Positions 26,553 through 35,683 of a stretch of DNA of 64,000 nucleotides are shown here, piece by piece (positions within the stretch are counted from its first letter, which is position 1; each line of letters begins with the position of its first letter). The notes under the pieces were generated by a model. The model worked only from the letters and a program-made list of their open reading frames with translations. It made no database searches and was not told the DNA's origin. The translations under genes were made by a program, and so were the position numbers. Source of the stretch: Marinobacter gudaonensis (lineage in GTDB: Bacteria; Pseudomonadota; Gammaproteobacteria; Pseudomonadales; Oleiphilaceae); contig NZ_FOYV01000001.1 in NCBI RefSeq assembly GCF_900115175.1, positions 2,232,001-2,296,000 of the forward strand, read 5' to 3'.

Positions 26553-28373
26553 ATGCCCGTTTACAAGGCGCCCCTGCGCGACATGAAATTTCTGCTTAAT
26601 GAGGTGTTCGATTATCCGGGCCATTACGCCACCCTGGCCAGTGGCGAGAACGCCACGCCGGATATTGTGGACGCCATTCTGGCCGAGTGCGGGAAATTCT
26701 GTGAGGAAGTTCTGAGCCCGCTGTACCTGACCGGTGACGAGGAGGGCTGCAAGCTTGAAAACGGCGAGGTAAGCACCCCGGAAGGTTACCGCGAAGCTTA
26801 TGAGCAATACGCCATGGGCGGCTGGCAGAGTCTCTCGGCACCGGAGGAATTCGGTGGCCAGGGTCTGCCGGCCTCCATGGGGCTGTTCAAGCAGGAAATG
26901 ATGGGCACCGCCAACTGGCCATTCTCCATGTACCCGGGCCTGTCCCTGGGGGCCATGAACACCATTTTTCTGCACGGCTCCGACGAACAGAAACAGACCT
27001 ACCTGCCGCCGCTGACCGAAGGCCGCTGGGCGGGCACCATGTGTCTGACCGAACCCCAGTGCGGTACCGACCTGGGCCAGGTGAAAACCAAAGCCGAACC
27101 CCAGGCTGACGGCAGCTACAAGCTCACCGGCACCAAGATCTTCATTTCCTCGGGCGACCACGATCTGACCGAGAACATCGTGCACATCGTACTGGCCCGT
27201 TTGCCGGACGCCCCGAAGGGCACCCGGGGTATCAGCCTGTTCATCGTGCCGAAATACCTCCCGGGCGAAAACGGAGGTGTCGGTGAACGTAACGCCGTGG
27301 TCTGCGGCAGCCTGGAAAAGAAAATGGGCATCAAGGCCTCGGCCACCTGTGTCATGAACTTCGACGGTGCCACCGGCCACCTGATCGGCCCGGAAAACGA
27401 AGGCCTGAACTGCATGTTCACCTTCATGAACACGGCCCGCATCGGCACCGCCATCCAGGGTGTCGGACCCGCCGAGCTGTCCTATCAGTGGGCGCTCGCT
27501 TACGCCAAGGACCGCCGCTCAATGCGGGCGCTCTCCGGCAAGAAGGAACCGGAACAGGTGGCCGACAGCCTGATCCACCACGCCGACGTTCGCCGCATGC
27601 TGCTGACCCAGAAGGCGATCGCCGAGGGCGGCCGGGCCATGCTCTATTACGCCGCGCGGCTGGCCGACCACATGGTGGAGGGCTTTACCGAAGGCGATGA
27701 GCAAAAGGCGGAAAAATACGACGACAAGCTGGGCTTTCTCACGCCGATCCTGAAGGGCTTCCTGACCGAGCTGGGTTACGAGGCAGCCAACCTGGGGGTT
27801 CAGGTGTTCGGCGGCCACGGCTATATTCGCGAACACGGCATGGAGCAGATCGTCCGGGATACCCGGATTGCCACCCTGTACGAGGGCACCACCGGCATTC
27901 AGGCTCTGGACCTGCTGGGGCGCAAGGTGCTGTTGATGACCCAGGGCGGGGCGGTTCGGGAATTCACCTTCAAGATCGCCAACTTTGCCCGCAAGCACCT
28001 GACCGACAAGCGGCTGCGGCCCTGGGCCCTGGAGCTGCTCAAGCTGACCGGCCAGTGGAACCTGCTGACCGTGCGCCTGATGCTGGCGGCCCGCAAGGAT
28101 CGTGATGTGGTCAGTTCCGCTGCCTACGACTTCCTGATGTACAGCGGCTACGTGACCATGGCGTACATCTGGCTGCGCCAGGCCGCGGTGGCGGTCGACA
28201 AACTGGACCATGGCGGCGCCGACTCGGAAGGCTTCTACCAGGCCAAGCTGGCCACCACCGAGTTCTACTTCGAGCGGTTACTGCCCCGTGCCCAAAGCCA
28301 TGCCTCCAGCATGCTCAGCCCGAGCAAGAACCTGATGCAGCTGGATGCCGACGATCTGGCCTTCACCGGTTAA
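26553..28373 (+). CDS. Acyl-CoA dehydrogenase (about 600-residue FadE/DmdC-like class)
   Basis: From the ATG at 26553, preceded by GAGAGGAA, the product is 606 residues. It begins MPVYKAPLRDMKFLLNEVF, as do the long acyl-CoA dehydrogenases common in Pseudomonas and Marinobacter. The FAD/substrate region has TMCLTEPQCGTDLGQVKT and KIFISSGDHD; the late region has VQVFGGHGYIREHGMEQIVRD. A C-terminal extra domain (about 470-606) marks the class. It should introduce the alpha-beta double bond of a fatty acyl-CoA in the first beta-oxidation step, passing electrons to ETF. Chain-length preference, or action on methylmercaptopropionyl-CoA (DmdC), cannot be decided. It is a single gene with its own terminator. 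Confidence 0.9.
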   Translation: MPVYKAPLRDMKFLLNEVFDYPGHYATLASGENATPDIVDAILAECGKFCEEVLSPLYLTGDEEGCKLENGEVSTPEGYREAYEQYAMGGWQSLSAPEEFGGQGLPASMGLFKQEMMGTANWPFSMYPGLSLGAMNTIFLHGSDEQKQTYLPPLTEGRWAGTMCLTEPQCGTDLGQVKTKAEPQADGSYKLTGTKIFISSGDHDLTENIVHIVLARLPDAPKGTRGISLFIVPKYLPGENGGVGERNAVVCGSLEKKMGIKASATCVMNFDGATGHLIGPENEGLNCMFTFMNTARIGTAIQGVGPAELSYQWALAYAKDRRSMRALSGKKEPEQVADSLIHHADVRRMLLTQKAIAEGGRAMLYYAARLADHMVEGFTEGDEQKAEKYDDKLGFLTPILKGFLTELGYEAANLGVQVFGGHGYIREHGMEQIVRDTRIATLYEGTTGIQALDLLGRKVLLMTQGGAVREFTFKIANFARKHLTDKRLRPWALELLKLTGQWNLLTVRLMLAARKDRDVVSSAAYDFLMYSGYVTMAYIWLRQAAVAVDKLDHGGADSEGFYQAKLATTEFYFERLLPRAQSHASSMLSPSKNLMQLDADDLAFTG

Positions 28374-28398
28374 ACGCCCCGTTTTCCGGTGCTTTCCG

Positions 28399-28425
28399 AT
28401 CCCGGGCACGGCCCGGGATTTTTTT
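28399..28425 (+). terminator. Intrinsic terminator after the acyl-CoA dehydrogenase gene
   Basis: A 9-bp stem (ATCCCGGGC with GCCCGGGAT), an ACG loop and a run of seven T lie 26 bases after the stop codon. It insulates the gene from ectD downstream. Confidence 0.93.
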
Positions 28426-28555
28426 GCCCTTGAAAACCCGGGACGCGCCCTTACTTTTTGGCAGGCTTCTCTGAAAAAGACATTAACTATATGAGTTAAA
28501 TAAGGAAACTGAACAAGTAGACAGGCTTTCGACAATAAAAGAAGGAGGTTCGAAT

Positions 28556-29491
28556 ATGGATACTCGTACTGACGACTTTTACCCGACCCGCCTCGAGCGC
28601 CCCACCCCAAGCTTTGAACGGCTGGATCCCGTTGTCCACAGCACCGGCACGGACCGTACCGACGGACCTTTGAGTGAAACCGAACTGGCCCAATACGAGC
28701 GCGACGGTTTCCTGGTCTTCAACCGATTTCTCGACCCGTCCACTGTTCGCCGGTTTCGCGAGGATCTGCGCGCCTACGAGGAGGATGACAGCATCCTGCG
28801 TTCGGAAGGCACCATCACCGAGCCGGGAAAGCAGGAAATCCGTTCAATCTTCGGCATTCACGAGCTGTCTGACCGGTTTGACCAGCTGACGCGGGACCCG
28901 AAAATTCTGGCCATGGTGCGCCAGCTGCTGGGCAGCGACGCCTACATCCACCAATCCCGCATCAATTTCAAACCCGGATTTCATGGCAAGGGCTTCGACT
29001 GGCACTCGGATTTCGAGACCTGGCACGCCGAGGACGGTATGCCCCGCATGCGCGCGGTCAGCTTTTCCATCGCCCTGACCGATAACACCCCGTTCAACGG
29101 CCCGCTGATGCTGATCCCCGGTTCCCACAAGACCTTTGTGCCCTGCGTTGGCCGCACGCCGGAGGACAATTATCAATCCTCTCTGAAAAAGCAGGAGCTG
29201 GGCGTTCCCAACGAACAGGATCTGGCGGCGCTGGTGGACCGCAACGGCATCAAGGCGCCTACCGGGCCCGCCGGTTCGCTGATCATCTTTGAGTGCAACA
29301 CGCTACACGCCTCGAATGCGAACATGTCACCCTGGCCCCGGAGTAACCTGTTCTTTGTCTATAACAGTGTGGAAAATCAACTGGAAGCGCCCTACTGCGG
29401 CAACAAACCTCGCCCGGATTTCCTGGGCAACCGGACCAATACCCGCGCGCTGATGCCCAACGACTCCAGGGATGCACGCAAAACCGGCTGA
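28556..29491 (+). CDS. ectD: Ectoine 5-hydroxylase
   Basis: EctD is a non-haem Fe(II)/2-oxoglutarate dioxygenase that converts the osmolyte ectoine to 5-hydroxyectoine. The 311-residue product has the EctD signature FDWHSDFETWHAEDGMP (148-164). The iron ligands are His150 and Asp152 of the HxD motif and distal His251 (NTLHASN), with RSNLFFVYNSVE following. A strong GAAGGAGG ribosome site precedes the ATG. No ectA, ectB, ectC or transporter is nearby, so ectoine must be made or imported from elsewhere. A short inverted repeat TTAAC-N7-GTTAA at 28483-28499 lies in the leader and could be a regulator site. Its position between mnmG and mnmE is unusual. Confidence 0.96.
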   Translation: MDTRTDDFYPTRLERPTPSFERLDPVVHSTGTDRTDGPLSETELAQYERDGFLVFNRFLDPSTVRRFREDLRAYEEDDSILRSEGTITEPGKQEIRSIFGIHELSDRFDQLTRDPKILAMVRQLLGSDAYIHQSRINFKPGFHGKGFDWHSDFETWHAEDGMPRMRAVSFSIALTDNTPFNGPLMLIPGSHKTFVPCVGRTPEDNYQSSLKKQELGVPNEQDLAALVDRNGIKAPTGPAGSLIIFECNTLHASNANMSPWPRSNLFFVYNSVENQLEAPYCGNKPRPDFLGNRTNTRALMPNDSRDARKTG

Positions 29492-29514
29492 GACCGGGAC
29501 GTTGTCGGCGCGCC

Positions 29515-30885
29515 CTACTTGCCGATGCAGAAACTGCTGAAGATCTTGCCCAGGAGTTCGTCCGGCGTCAGGTGGCCAGTGATCTCACCGAGGGCGTCCT
29601 GGGCTGCCCGCAGATCCTCGGCGAGAAGCTCGCCGGCACCAAAACCTTCAAGCTGATCCTGCCCCTGGAGCAGAGACGACCGGGCGCGCTCCAGGGCATC
29701 CAGGTGCCGCCGCCGGGCCAGAAAGCCACCCTCGGTGGTGCTGGCAAACCCCATGCACTGCTTCAGGTGGTCCCGGAGAATCTCCAGACCTTCGGCAGAT
29801 TTGGCGGCCAGTCGGATCACCGGCGCGCTCTGACCGGGCTCGGCGGTGATGCCCACCGCTTCACCAGACAGATCCACCTTGTTGCGGATCACGGTAACCG
29901 GGGCATTGGCCGGCAGCCGGTCGATGAAATCCGGCCAGATTTCGTGGGGCTCGGTGCGGTCCGTAGTGGTGGCGTCCACCATCAGGAGAATGCGATCGGC
30001 CTGGCGGATTTCCTCCCAGGCCCGGGCAATACCGATTTGTTCCACCTCGTCCGGGCTGTCACGCAGGCCTGCGGTATCAATGATGTGCAGGGGCATACCA
30101 TCAATGTGGATATGCTCCCGTAACACGTCCCGTGTGGTGCCCTCGATGGCAGTGACGATGGCCGCTTCACGCCCGGCCAGGGCGTTGAGCAGGCTGGACT
30201 TGCCGGCATTGGGGCGGCCGGCAATCACCACCTTCATGCCGTCCCGAAGAATGGTGCCCTGCTGGGCTTCGCCCAGGATCCGGTCGAGCCGTGCCAACAG
30301 GTCCTGAAGATCGCTGGCCACCTTGCCATCCGCCAGGAAATCGATTTCCTCCTCGGGAAAATCGATAGCGGCCTCCACATAGATTCGCAAATGGGTAACC
30401 GCGCCCACCAGCTCATCGATCTGGCGGGAGAAGACCCCCTGCATGGAGCGCACGGCGCAGCGCGCGGCCTGTTCAGAACTGCTTTCAATCAGATCGGCAA
30501 TGGCTTCGGCCTGGGCCAGATCCAGCTTGTCGTTCAGGAACGCCCGCTCCGAGAACTCCCCTGGCCTGGCCAGCCGCGCCCCCTGGGCCAAGACTTCCCG
30601 GAGCAGAAGATCAAGGATGACGGTACCACCATGGCCCTGCAGCTCGAACACATCCTCACCGGTGAACGAATGAGGATTGGGGAAAAACAGCCCGATGCCC
30701 TCATCGATTAGTTCACCCTGCTGGTCCAGAAACGGGCCGTAATGGGCGTAGCGCGGTTTGGGTGTAAAACCGAGCATGCGGCTGGCAATGGCACCGGCCC
30801 GGGGGCCGGACACGCGCACAATGCCGACACCGGCCTGGCCCGGCGCGGTGGCAATGGCAACAATGGTGTCTGAAGTCTGGCTCAT
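29515..30885 (-). CDS. mnmE: tRNA modification GTPase MnmE
   Basis: MnmE binds MnmG and methylene-THF derivatives to modify U34 of several tRNAs. From the ATG at 30885 ([19 protein letters not shown]) it is 456 residues; an in-frame start nine codons upstream lies within the terminator-adjacent sequence and is unlikely. The inserted G domain has [14 protein letters not shown] and IDTAGLRDS. The C-terminus FCIGK carries the catalytic Cys of the CxGK motif. It follows yidC with a terminator between them. Confidence 0.97.
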   Translation of the reverse strand: MSQTSDTIVAIATAPGQAGVGIVRVSGPRAGAIASRMLGFTPKPRYAHYGPFLDQQGELIDEGIGLFFPNPHSFTGEDVFELQGHGGTVILDLLLREVLAQGARLARPGEFSERAFLNDKLDLAQAEAIADLIESSSEQAARCAVRSMQGVFSRQIDELVGAVTHLRIYVEAAIDFPEEEIDFLADGKVASDLQDLLARLDRILGEAQQGTILRDGMKVVIAGRPNAGKSSLLNALAGREAAIVTAIEGTTRDVLREHIHIDGMPLHIIDTAGLRDSPDEVEQIGIARAWEEIRQADRILLMVDATTTDRTEPHEIWPDFIDRLPANAPVTVIRNKVDLSGEAVGITAEPGQSAPVIRLAAKSAEGLEILRDHLKQCMGFASTTEGGFLARRRHLDALERARSSLLQGQDQLEGFGAGELLAEDLRAAQDALGEITGHLTPDELLGKIFSSFCIGK

Positions 30886-30909
30886 GGTTTTTCCACCGTC
30901 TGAAAAGCA

Positions 30910-30934
30910 CAAAGGCTCCGTAGTGGAGCCTTTG
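30910..30934 (-). terminator. Intrinsic terminator between yidC and mnmE
   Basis: A perfect 10-bp stem (CAAAGGCTCC with GGAGCCTTTG, five-base loop) lies 23 bases after the yidC stop and is followed on the minus strand by TGCTTTT. It probably ends most rpmH-rnpA-yidD-yidC transcripts. It also lies about 25 bases upstream of the mnmE start, so some readthrough or a promoter inside yidC must supply mnmE. Confidence 0.75.
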
Positions 30935-30957
30935 TCAGGTCGGCGAACTGACAGGTG

Positions 30958-32673
30958 TCAGTGTTTCTTGCCGGCCATTTCTGTCTCGATCTTGCGGGTA
31001 ATGTACCACTGCTGGGCGATCGACAGAATGTTGTTCACCAGCCAGTACAGCACCAGACCGGCCGGGAACCAGAGGAAGAAGACCGTGAAGATCAGCGGCA
31101 TCAACTTCATGATCTTGGCCTGCATGGGATCCGGCGGCGTCGGGTTCAGACTCATCTGCAGGAACATGCTGGCGCCCATCAGGATCGGCAGGATGAAGTA
31201 CGGATCCATCTGGGACAGGTCGTTGATCCACAGCATGAACGGCGCATGGCGCAACTGCACGCTCTCGAACAGTACCCAGTACAGGGCGATGAACACCGGC
31301 ATCTGAACAAGGATCGGCAGACAGCCACCCAGCGGATTGATTTTCTCCCGCTTGTACAGCGCCATCATTTCCTGGGACATGCGCTGACGATCATCGCCGT
31401 AGAGCTCCTTGAGGCGGGTCAGTTGGGGAGCAACCGCTCGCATTCGTGCCATGGAGCGGTAGCTGGTGGCCGAGAGGTGGAAAAACACACCCTTGACCAG
31501 CACCGTCAACAGAATGATGGCGACGCCCCAGTTGCCTACCAGACTGTGGAACCACTCCAGAATGATGAACAGTGGCAGGGAGATGAAGAACAGCCAGCCG
31601 AAGTCGACGGTACGGTCGAGATTGGGGGCCATGTTCTCGAGGCGATCAATGATTTTCGGTCCGACGTAGGCACGGGCACCCACTTCCGCGGTTTCGCCGG
31701 GAGCCACAGTGGTCGCAGGATAGACAAAGCCCATCACGTAGTTGGAACCACGGCGGGTGGTCTGGAACTGGGCCGGGACGTCCCGTTCCGGCACCCAGGC
31801 CGACAGGAAATAGTGCTGCAGGAAGGCCAGCCAGCCGTTGGTGATCGACTGGTTGATGCGGGTTTCCTGCAAATCACTGAAATCAAACTTTTCGTAGGGA
31901 TCCTCCGGAGAGCTGATGACCAGGCCAAGGAATGCCTGGATACCCATGCTCGCCTGGGAGGTGGGATCCGGTGACTGGTCCCGCACGATCTTGCCAGTAA
32001 AGTTGGCCTGCCAGGGCTGACCGGACTGGTTGTCTACCAGGTAACGAACGTCAATCTCGTAGCTGTTACGTTCGAACTGGTAACGCTTGGTGATCTTGAC
32101 ACCGGATTCGGTGGTGAACGTCAGGTCCACCTGAAGCTGGTTTTTGCCGTCGGCCAGGGTGTAGCTAGTCGCCGCGCTCTCGTAGACAGGCGCAGAACCG
32201 CTGTTCCGGCTGTCGGGGCCATCCCGACCAATCAGTCCACTTTCCAGTACGTACAGACGATTCTGTGTGTTGTTCAGAAGCGTCAGTGGAGCTTCGCTGT
32301 CCAGGGTCTTGTCGTAGTTGAGCAGTTGCGCCCGGACAAGATCGCCACTGACCCGATCAATCACCAGCTCAAACACATCGGTGGTGACCTGGATGTACTG
32401 ATCGTCAATCGTGGTTTCAGAAGGCTCGGACGGTGCCAGCGTCTGGCCGGATTCAGGGGTGCTGAATTCCTCTGATTGACCGGCCTGCCCGGTGTTGGCG
32501 TCCGGGAGCACCATATCATCCGCCGCGCCGTTTTCGGTCCCGGATTGGGCCTGTACAGACTGGGTTACCTGAGCCGTTTGTGGCTGCTGGTGATAGTCCT
32601 CATTCCAGGCAAGCACCATCAGATAACTGACAATAGCCAGGCCGCCAAATAATACGATGCGTTGAATATCCAT
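30958..32673 (-). CDS. yidC: Membrane protein insertase YidC
   Basis: YidC inserts and folds inner-membrane proteins, alone or with SecYEG, including Fo subunits a and c. The 571-residue product has the N-terminal anchor MDIQRIVLFGGLAIVSYLMV and a large periplasmic domain (about 60-345). The conserved five-helix core includes GNWGVAIILLTVLVKGVFF, LGGCLPILVQMPVFIALYW and PAGLVLYWLVNNILSI. It lies 4 bases downstream of yidD. Confidence 0.97.
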   Translation of the reverse strand: MDIQRIVLFGGLAIVSYLMVLAWNEDYHQQPQTAQVTQSVQAQSGTENGAADDMVLPDANTGQAGQSEEFSTPESGQTLAPSEPSETTIDDQYIQVTTDVFELVIDRVSGDLVRAQLLNYDKTLDSEAPLTLLNNTQNRLYVLESGLIGRDGPDSRNSGSAPVYESAATSYTLADGKNQLQVDLTFTTESGVKITKRYQFERNSYEIDVRYLVDNQSGQPWQANFTGKIVRDQSPDPTSQASMGIQAFLGLVISSPEDPYEKFDFSDLQETRINQSITNGWLAFLQHYFLSAWVPERDVPAQFQTTRRGSNYVMGFVYPATTVAPGETAEVGARAYVGPKIIDRLENMAPNLDRTVDFGWLFFISLPLFIILEWFHSLVGNWGVAIILLTVLVKGVFFHLSATSYRSMARMRAVAPQLTRLKELYGDDRQRMSQEMMALYKREKINPLGGCLPILVQMPVFIALYWVLFESVQLRHAPFMLWINDLSQMDPYFILPILMGASMFLQMSLNPTPPDPMQAKIMKLMPLIFTVFFLWFPAGLVLYWLVNNILSIAQQWYITRKIETEMAGKKH

Positions 32674-32677
32674 AGAG

Positions 32678-32971
32678 TTACTGTCTGGTCTGGGTTGTTG
32701 TGTAGGGGTGGTCGTTATGCCCGCAGTGTGGCCCGGCCTGGTGTTGTTCTGACCTTCCGGTACCGGGCACCGGATCGTAGCCGCCCTGGGCCCAAGGATG
32801 ACACCTTAACAGACGGCGGATTGCCAGGAACAATCCTTTCGCCGAACCATGCCGGTTGATGGCCTCGATCGCATACTGAGAACAAGTGGGGTAGTGGCGG
32901 CAATGACTGGCCATCAGGGGACTGATCGCATACTGGTAGACGCGAATGGGCAGAAGCAGCAGCTTGCGCAT
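32678..32971 (-). CDS. yidD: Membrane protein insertion efficiency factor YidD
   Basis: The 97-residue protein has the YidD core [18 protein letters not shown] and [16 protein letters not shown], with the conserved Cys pair, and ends the core with [14 protein letters not shown] hydrophilic tail of about 28 residues follows. It is a small membrane-associated protein that supports YidC-dependent insertion. Its ATG overlaps the rnpA stop by one base (TAATG), so translation is coupled. Confidence 0.95.
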   Translation of the reverse strand: MRKLLLLPIRVYQYAISPLMASHCRHYPTCSQYAIEAINRHGSAKGLFLAIRRLLRCHPWAQGGYDPVPGTGRSEQHQAGPHCGHNDHPYTTTQTRQ

Positions 32972-33378
32972 TACCCCGTTCCTCGACTGGCACCCTGGGA
33001 GGAGGCCGTAGCGGATGGTTTTGTCTGGGCGTGTTTTTTTCTGAGTCGGCGCCAGAGATCGTCGACCGATGCCCGGATGTCGGGGTTGCCCAGAGCGGCG
33101 AGACCCTGTCGTCCGAGGACTACGATATCAAGGGCTGGCAAATCGGTCTGATGCCTGAAGCTTTCCCGGATCTGGCGTTTGATGCGGTTTCTCTGGACCG
33201 CAAGTTTCAGGTTCTTCCGTGAAAAAATCAGACCGATCCTGGCGTGGCCAAGAGTATTGGGCGTTGCCAGGACCAGAAAATTCCGGTGTGGAACTTTCAG
33301 TTCCACGTTGTCGAAGACTTTGCCGTAATCAGCAGGTCGCAGTAGCCGGTGCGATTTCGGGAAATTCAAAGCCTTCAT
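32971..33378 (-). CDS. rnpA: Ribonuclease P protein component
   Basis: RnpA is the protein cofactor of RNase P, which matures tRNA 5' ends. The 135-residue basic protein starts [17 protein letters not shown] and contains the RNR motif [15 protein letters not shown]. The C-terminal 25 residues ([16 protein letters not shown]) are low-complexity and probably disordered. It lies 15 bases downstream of rpmH. Confidence 0.96.
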   Translation of the reverse strand: MKALNFPKSHRLLRPADYGKVFDNVELKVPHRNFLVLATPNTLGHARIGLIFSRKNLKLAVQRNRIKRQIRESFRHQTDLPALDIVVLGRQGLAALGNPDIRASVDDLWRRLRKKHAQTKPSATASSQGASRGTG

Positions 33379-33393
33379 AGAGGCACGCTGGTC

Positions 33394-33528
33394 TTATGCA
33401 GACAGACGTGCGCGGCCCTTGGCACGGCGACGGGAAAGGACCTTGCGACCGTTGGCAGTGGCCATACGGGCACGGAAACCGTGAACGCGCTTACGCTTCA
33501 GGACGCTAGGTTGAAACGTTCTTTTCAT
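33394..33528 (-). CDS. rpmH: 50S ribosomal protein L34
   Basis: The 44-residue, highly basic product begins [20 protein letters not shown] and ends [13 protein letters not shown], the standard bacterial L34. It is the first gene of the rpmH-rnpA-yidD-yidC operon and is served by the promoter at 33603-33631. Confidence 0.98.
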   Translation of the reverse strand: MKRTFQPSVLKRKRVHGFRARMATANGRKVLSRRRAKGRARLSA

Positions 33529-33602
33529 GGTGATGATCTCACAATTCGTCAGTTGGTTGTTCGGTTGTTGGCCGGAAAATGTACAGCCAAAACAGGAGCG
33601 GC

Positions 33603-33631
33603 ATTCTATGCAAATACCGGTGGGAATTCAA
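33603..33631 (-). promoter_or_regulatory. Sigma-70 promoter of rpmH
   Basis: On the minus strand TTGAAT and TAGAAT are spaced by exactly 17 bases, giving a leader of about 70 bases before the rpmH start. Position and quality fit a strong ribosomal-protein promoter. Confidence 0.8.
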
Positions 33632-34173
33632 TGGCTATTGGTAGGGGGTTTTGCGGAGGTGCGTGGTAGTGGCGAGTGGGCAGGCCACTAATAAATTCTT
33701 TAGGTCTTTTTAGAATTCTTTTAAGGATTAATTATTACTGTTATTAGCACGGGCTGTTTCTGTGGGTAACCAGGAAAATAGTCAGAAATACAGAATCTTG
33801 AGCCGTTGACAGATACTTTGAAAACTGCCCGTGAGCTCTGTGGACAAGGCCGGGGCGAAATGTGAAAAAGTCGGGTATGTGATCCCGTGGCGAGTTATTC
33901 AGGGGTGGGTCCAGTGTTTGCCAACAGGGTTGACCCCTGGCTGCACACAGGGGCTTGTGAGTAACTCCATTGCAACATTTTTTCTGTACACAACCCTGTA
34001 GGTAAGTTTTCAAGTTATTGAAAAATATATGTTAAAATTTCCACAGGCTGTTTATTAACTCGGTTTGACTCTTTCACTGGCGGGCCGGGCGGGTTAGAAT
34101 TCGGGGTCATCTCACAGGACAGGACGCCCCTTGTCCGGGGGAGACATTTCTGGATTATCGGGAGCAGGCTGTC
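33632..34173. other. rpmH-dnaA intergenic region; second origin candidate
   Basis: This is where Pseudomonas oriC lies. Here I find only imperfect DnaA boxes: TGTGGGTAA at 33761-33769 and TGTGGACAA at 33839-33847 (reverse strand, one mismatch each to TTATCCACA), plus ATTTCCACA at 34037-34045 with two. AT-rich tracts occur at 33690-33745 and 34005-34045. It must also hold the dnaA promoter; a TAAAAT at 34033-34038 could be a -10 but lacks a good -35. No small gene is evident. Confidence 0.5.
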
Positions 34174-35628
34174 GTGCCGAACAGTATGTGGCATCAATGT
34201 CTTGAAGTTCTTAGGGATGAGTTTCCCGCACAACAGTTCAATACCTGGTTGAGGCCATTGCAATCCGATCACCGGGAGGGCCAGCTAATGCTGTTCGCAC
34301 CCAACCGGTTTGTGATGGACTGGGTCAACGAGAAATACCTGCGTCGTATAGAGGAGGTCCTCAAGGATCTGAACGGTGGTCAGGCACCTCGAGTCAACAT
34401 GAAAGTGGGTTCCGCCCCGAGGGAAAGCGAACCCGTCGAGCGCTCGGAAGTGCCGGTCCGGGTCAACGGACAGGTCCACGAAGAAACCGGCAGCCAGGTG
34501 ACCGAGGAAGAGAAAGGGGTCGCCGCAACGGTGGCGGGACCCGCCTCAATCAAACCCAAGAGCAGCGGTGACCGGCGCCCCGTCCAGGTGGAAGGGGACA
34601 TCAAGCACCAGAGTTTTCTGAACGAAGGGTTTACCTTTGAGACCTTTGTGGAGGGCAAGTCCAACCAGCTGGCCCGGGCGGCGTCCATGCAGGTTGCGGA
34701 AAACCCGGGAGGCGCCTACAACCCGCTGTTCCTGTACGGTGGTGTTGGCCTGGGTAAAACCCACCTTATGCACGCCATTGGCAACGAGATTGTTCGCCGT
34801 AATCCGCGGGCCAAGGTTGCCTATCTGCGCTCCGAGCGTTTTGTCGCCGATATGGTCAAGGCGCTGCAGTTGAACGCTATCAACGAATTCAAACGGTATT
34901 ACCGGTCGGTTGATGCCCTGCTGATTGACGATATTCAGTTCTTCGCCCGAAAGGAACGTTCCCAGGAGGAGTTCTTCCATACCTTCAACGCCCTGCTCGA
35001 AGGTGGCCAGCAGGTAATCGTCACCTGCGACCGATTCCCGAAAGAGATCGTTGACATGGAGGAACGTCTCAAATCCCGTTTTGGCTGGGGCCTGACCGTG
35101 ATGGTGGAACCGCCGGAGCTGGAAACCCGGGTTGCCATCCTGATGAAAAAAGCCGATCAGGCGAATGTGAAACTCAGCAGCGAGGCGGCCTTTTTTATTG
35201 CCCAGAAAATTCGTTCGAATGTACGGGAACTGGAAGGTGCGCTGCGTCTGGTGATAGCGAATGCTCACTTTACCGGGTCCGAGATCACGCCGCCGTTTAT
35301 CCGGGAAAGCCTGAAAGATTTGCTGGCATTGCACGAAAAACAAGTCAGTATCGACAACATTCAGAGGACGGTGGCGGAGTACTACAAGATCAAGGTGGCG
35401 GATCTGTTGTCCAAACGTCGTACCCGTACGGTAACTCGACCCCGCCAGGTGGCGATGGCACTGTCGAAGGAACTGACCAACCACAGCTTGCCGGAAATCG
35501 GTGACGCGTTTGGCGGTCGGGACCATACCACCGTGTTGCATGCCTGTAAGAAAATCGTGGAGTTGCAGGAGACTGACCCCAGCATCCGCGAGGATTATCA
35601 GAATTTTATGAGGTTGCTGACCACCTGA
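34174..35628 (+). CDS. dnaA: Chromosomal replication initiator DnaA
   Basis: DnaA binds oriC boxes with ATP and melts the origin. The 484-residue product has domain I ([20 protein letters not shown]), a variable linker at about 78-145, the AAA+ domain with Walker [10 protein letters not shown] (189-197) and Walker [11 protein letters not shown], and the DNA-binding domain with signature [15 protein letters not shown]. The GTG at 34174 was chosen because it preserves the usual N-terminus; an ATG four codons later is possible. It is followed 55 bases later by dnaN. Confidence 0.98.
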   Translation: MPNSMWHQCLEVLRDEFPAQQFNTWLRPLQSDHREGQLMLFAPNRFVMDWVNEKYLRRIEEVLKDLNGGQAPRVNMKVGSAPRESEPVERSEVPVRVNGQVHEETGSQVTEEEKGVAATVAGPASIKPKSSGDRRPVQVEGDIKHQSFLNEGFTFETFVEGKSNQLARAASMQVAENPGGAYNPLFLYGGVGLGKTHLMHAIGNEIVRRNPRAKVAYLRSERFVADMVKALQLNAINEFKRYYRSVDALLIDDIQFFARKERSQEEFFHTFNALLEGGQQVIVTCDRFPKEIVDMEERLKSRFGWGLTVMVEPPELETRVAILMKKADQANVKLSSEAAFFIAQKIRSNVRELEGALRLVIANAHFTGSEITPPFIRESLKDLLALHEKQVSIDNIQRTVAEYYKIKVADLLSKRRTRTVTRPRQVAMALSKELTNHSLPEIGDAFGGRDHTTVLHACKKIVELQETDPSIREDYQNFMRLLTT

Positions 35629-35683
35629 TGCCAGGCGTCGGCGAACAACATTCACCCTTCCAACATCAAGAAAGCTGAGTGCC

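Noticed and set aside
33290..33320. parS-like half sites (AGTTCCACGTTG near 33299 and AACGTGGAACG near 8450)
   Set aside because: Only one half of the palindrome matches in each case, and both lie in coding sequence of rnpA and atpD.
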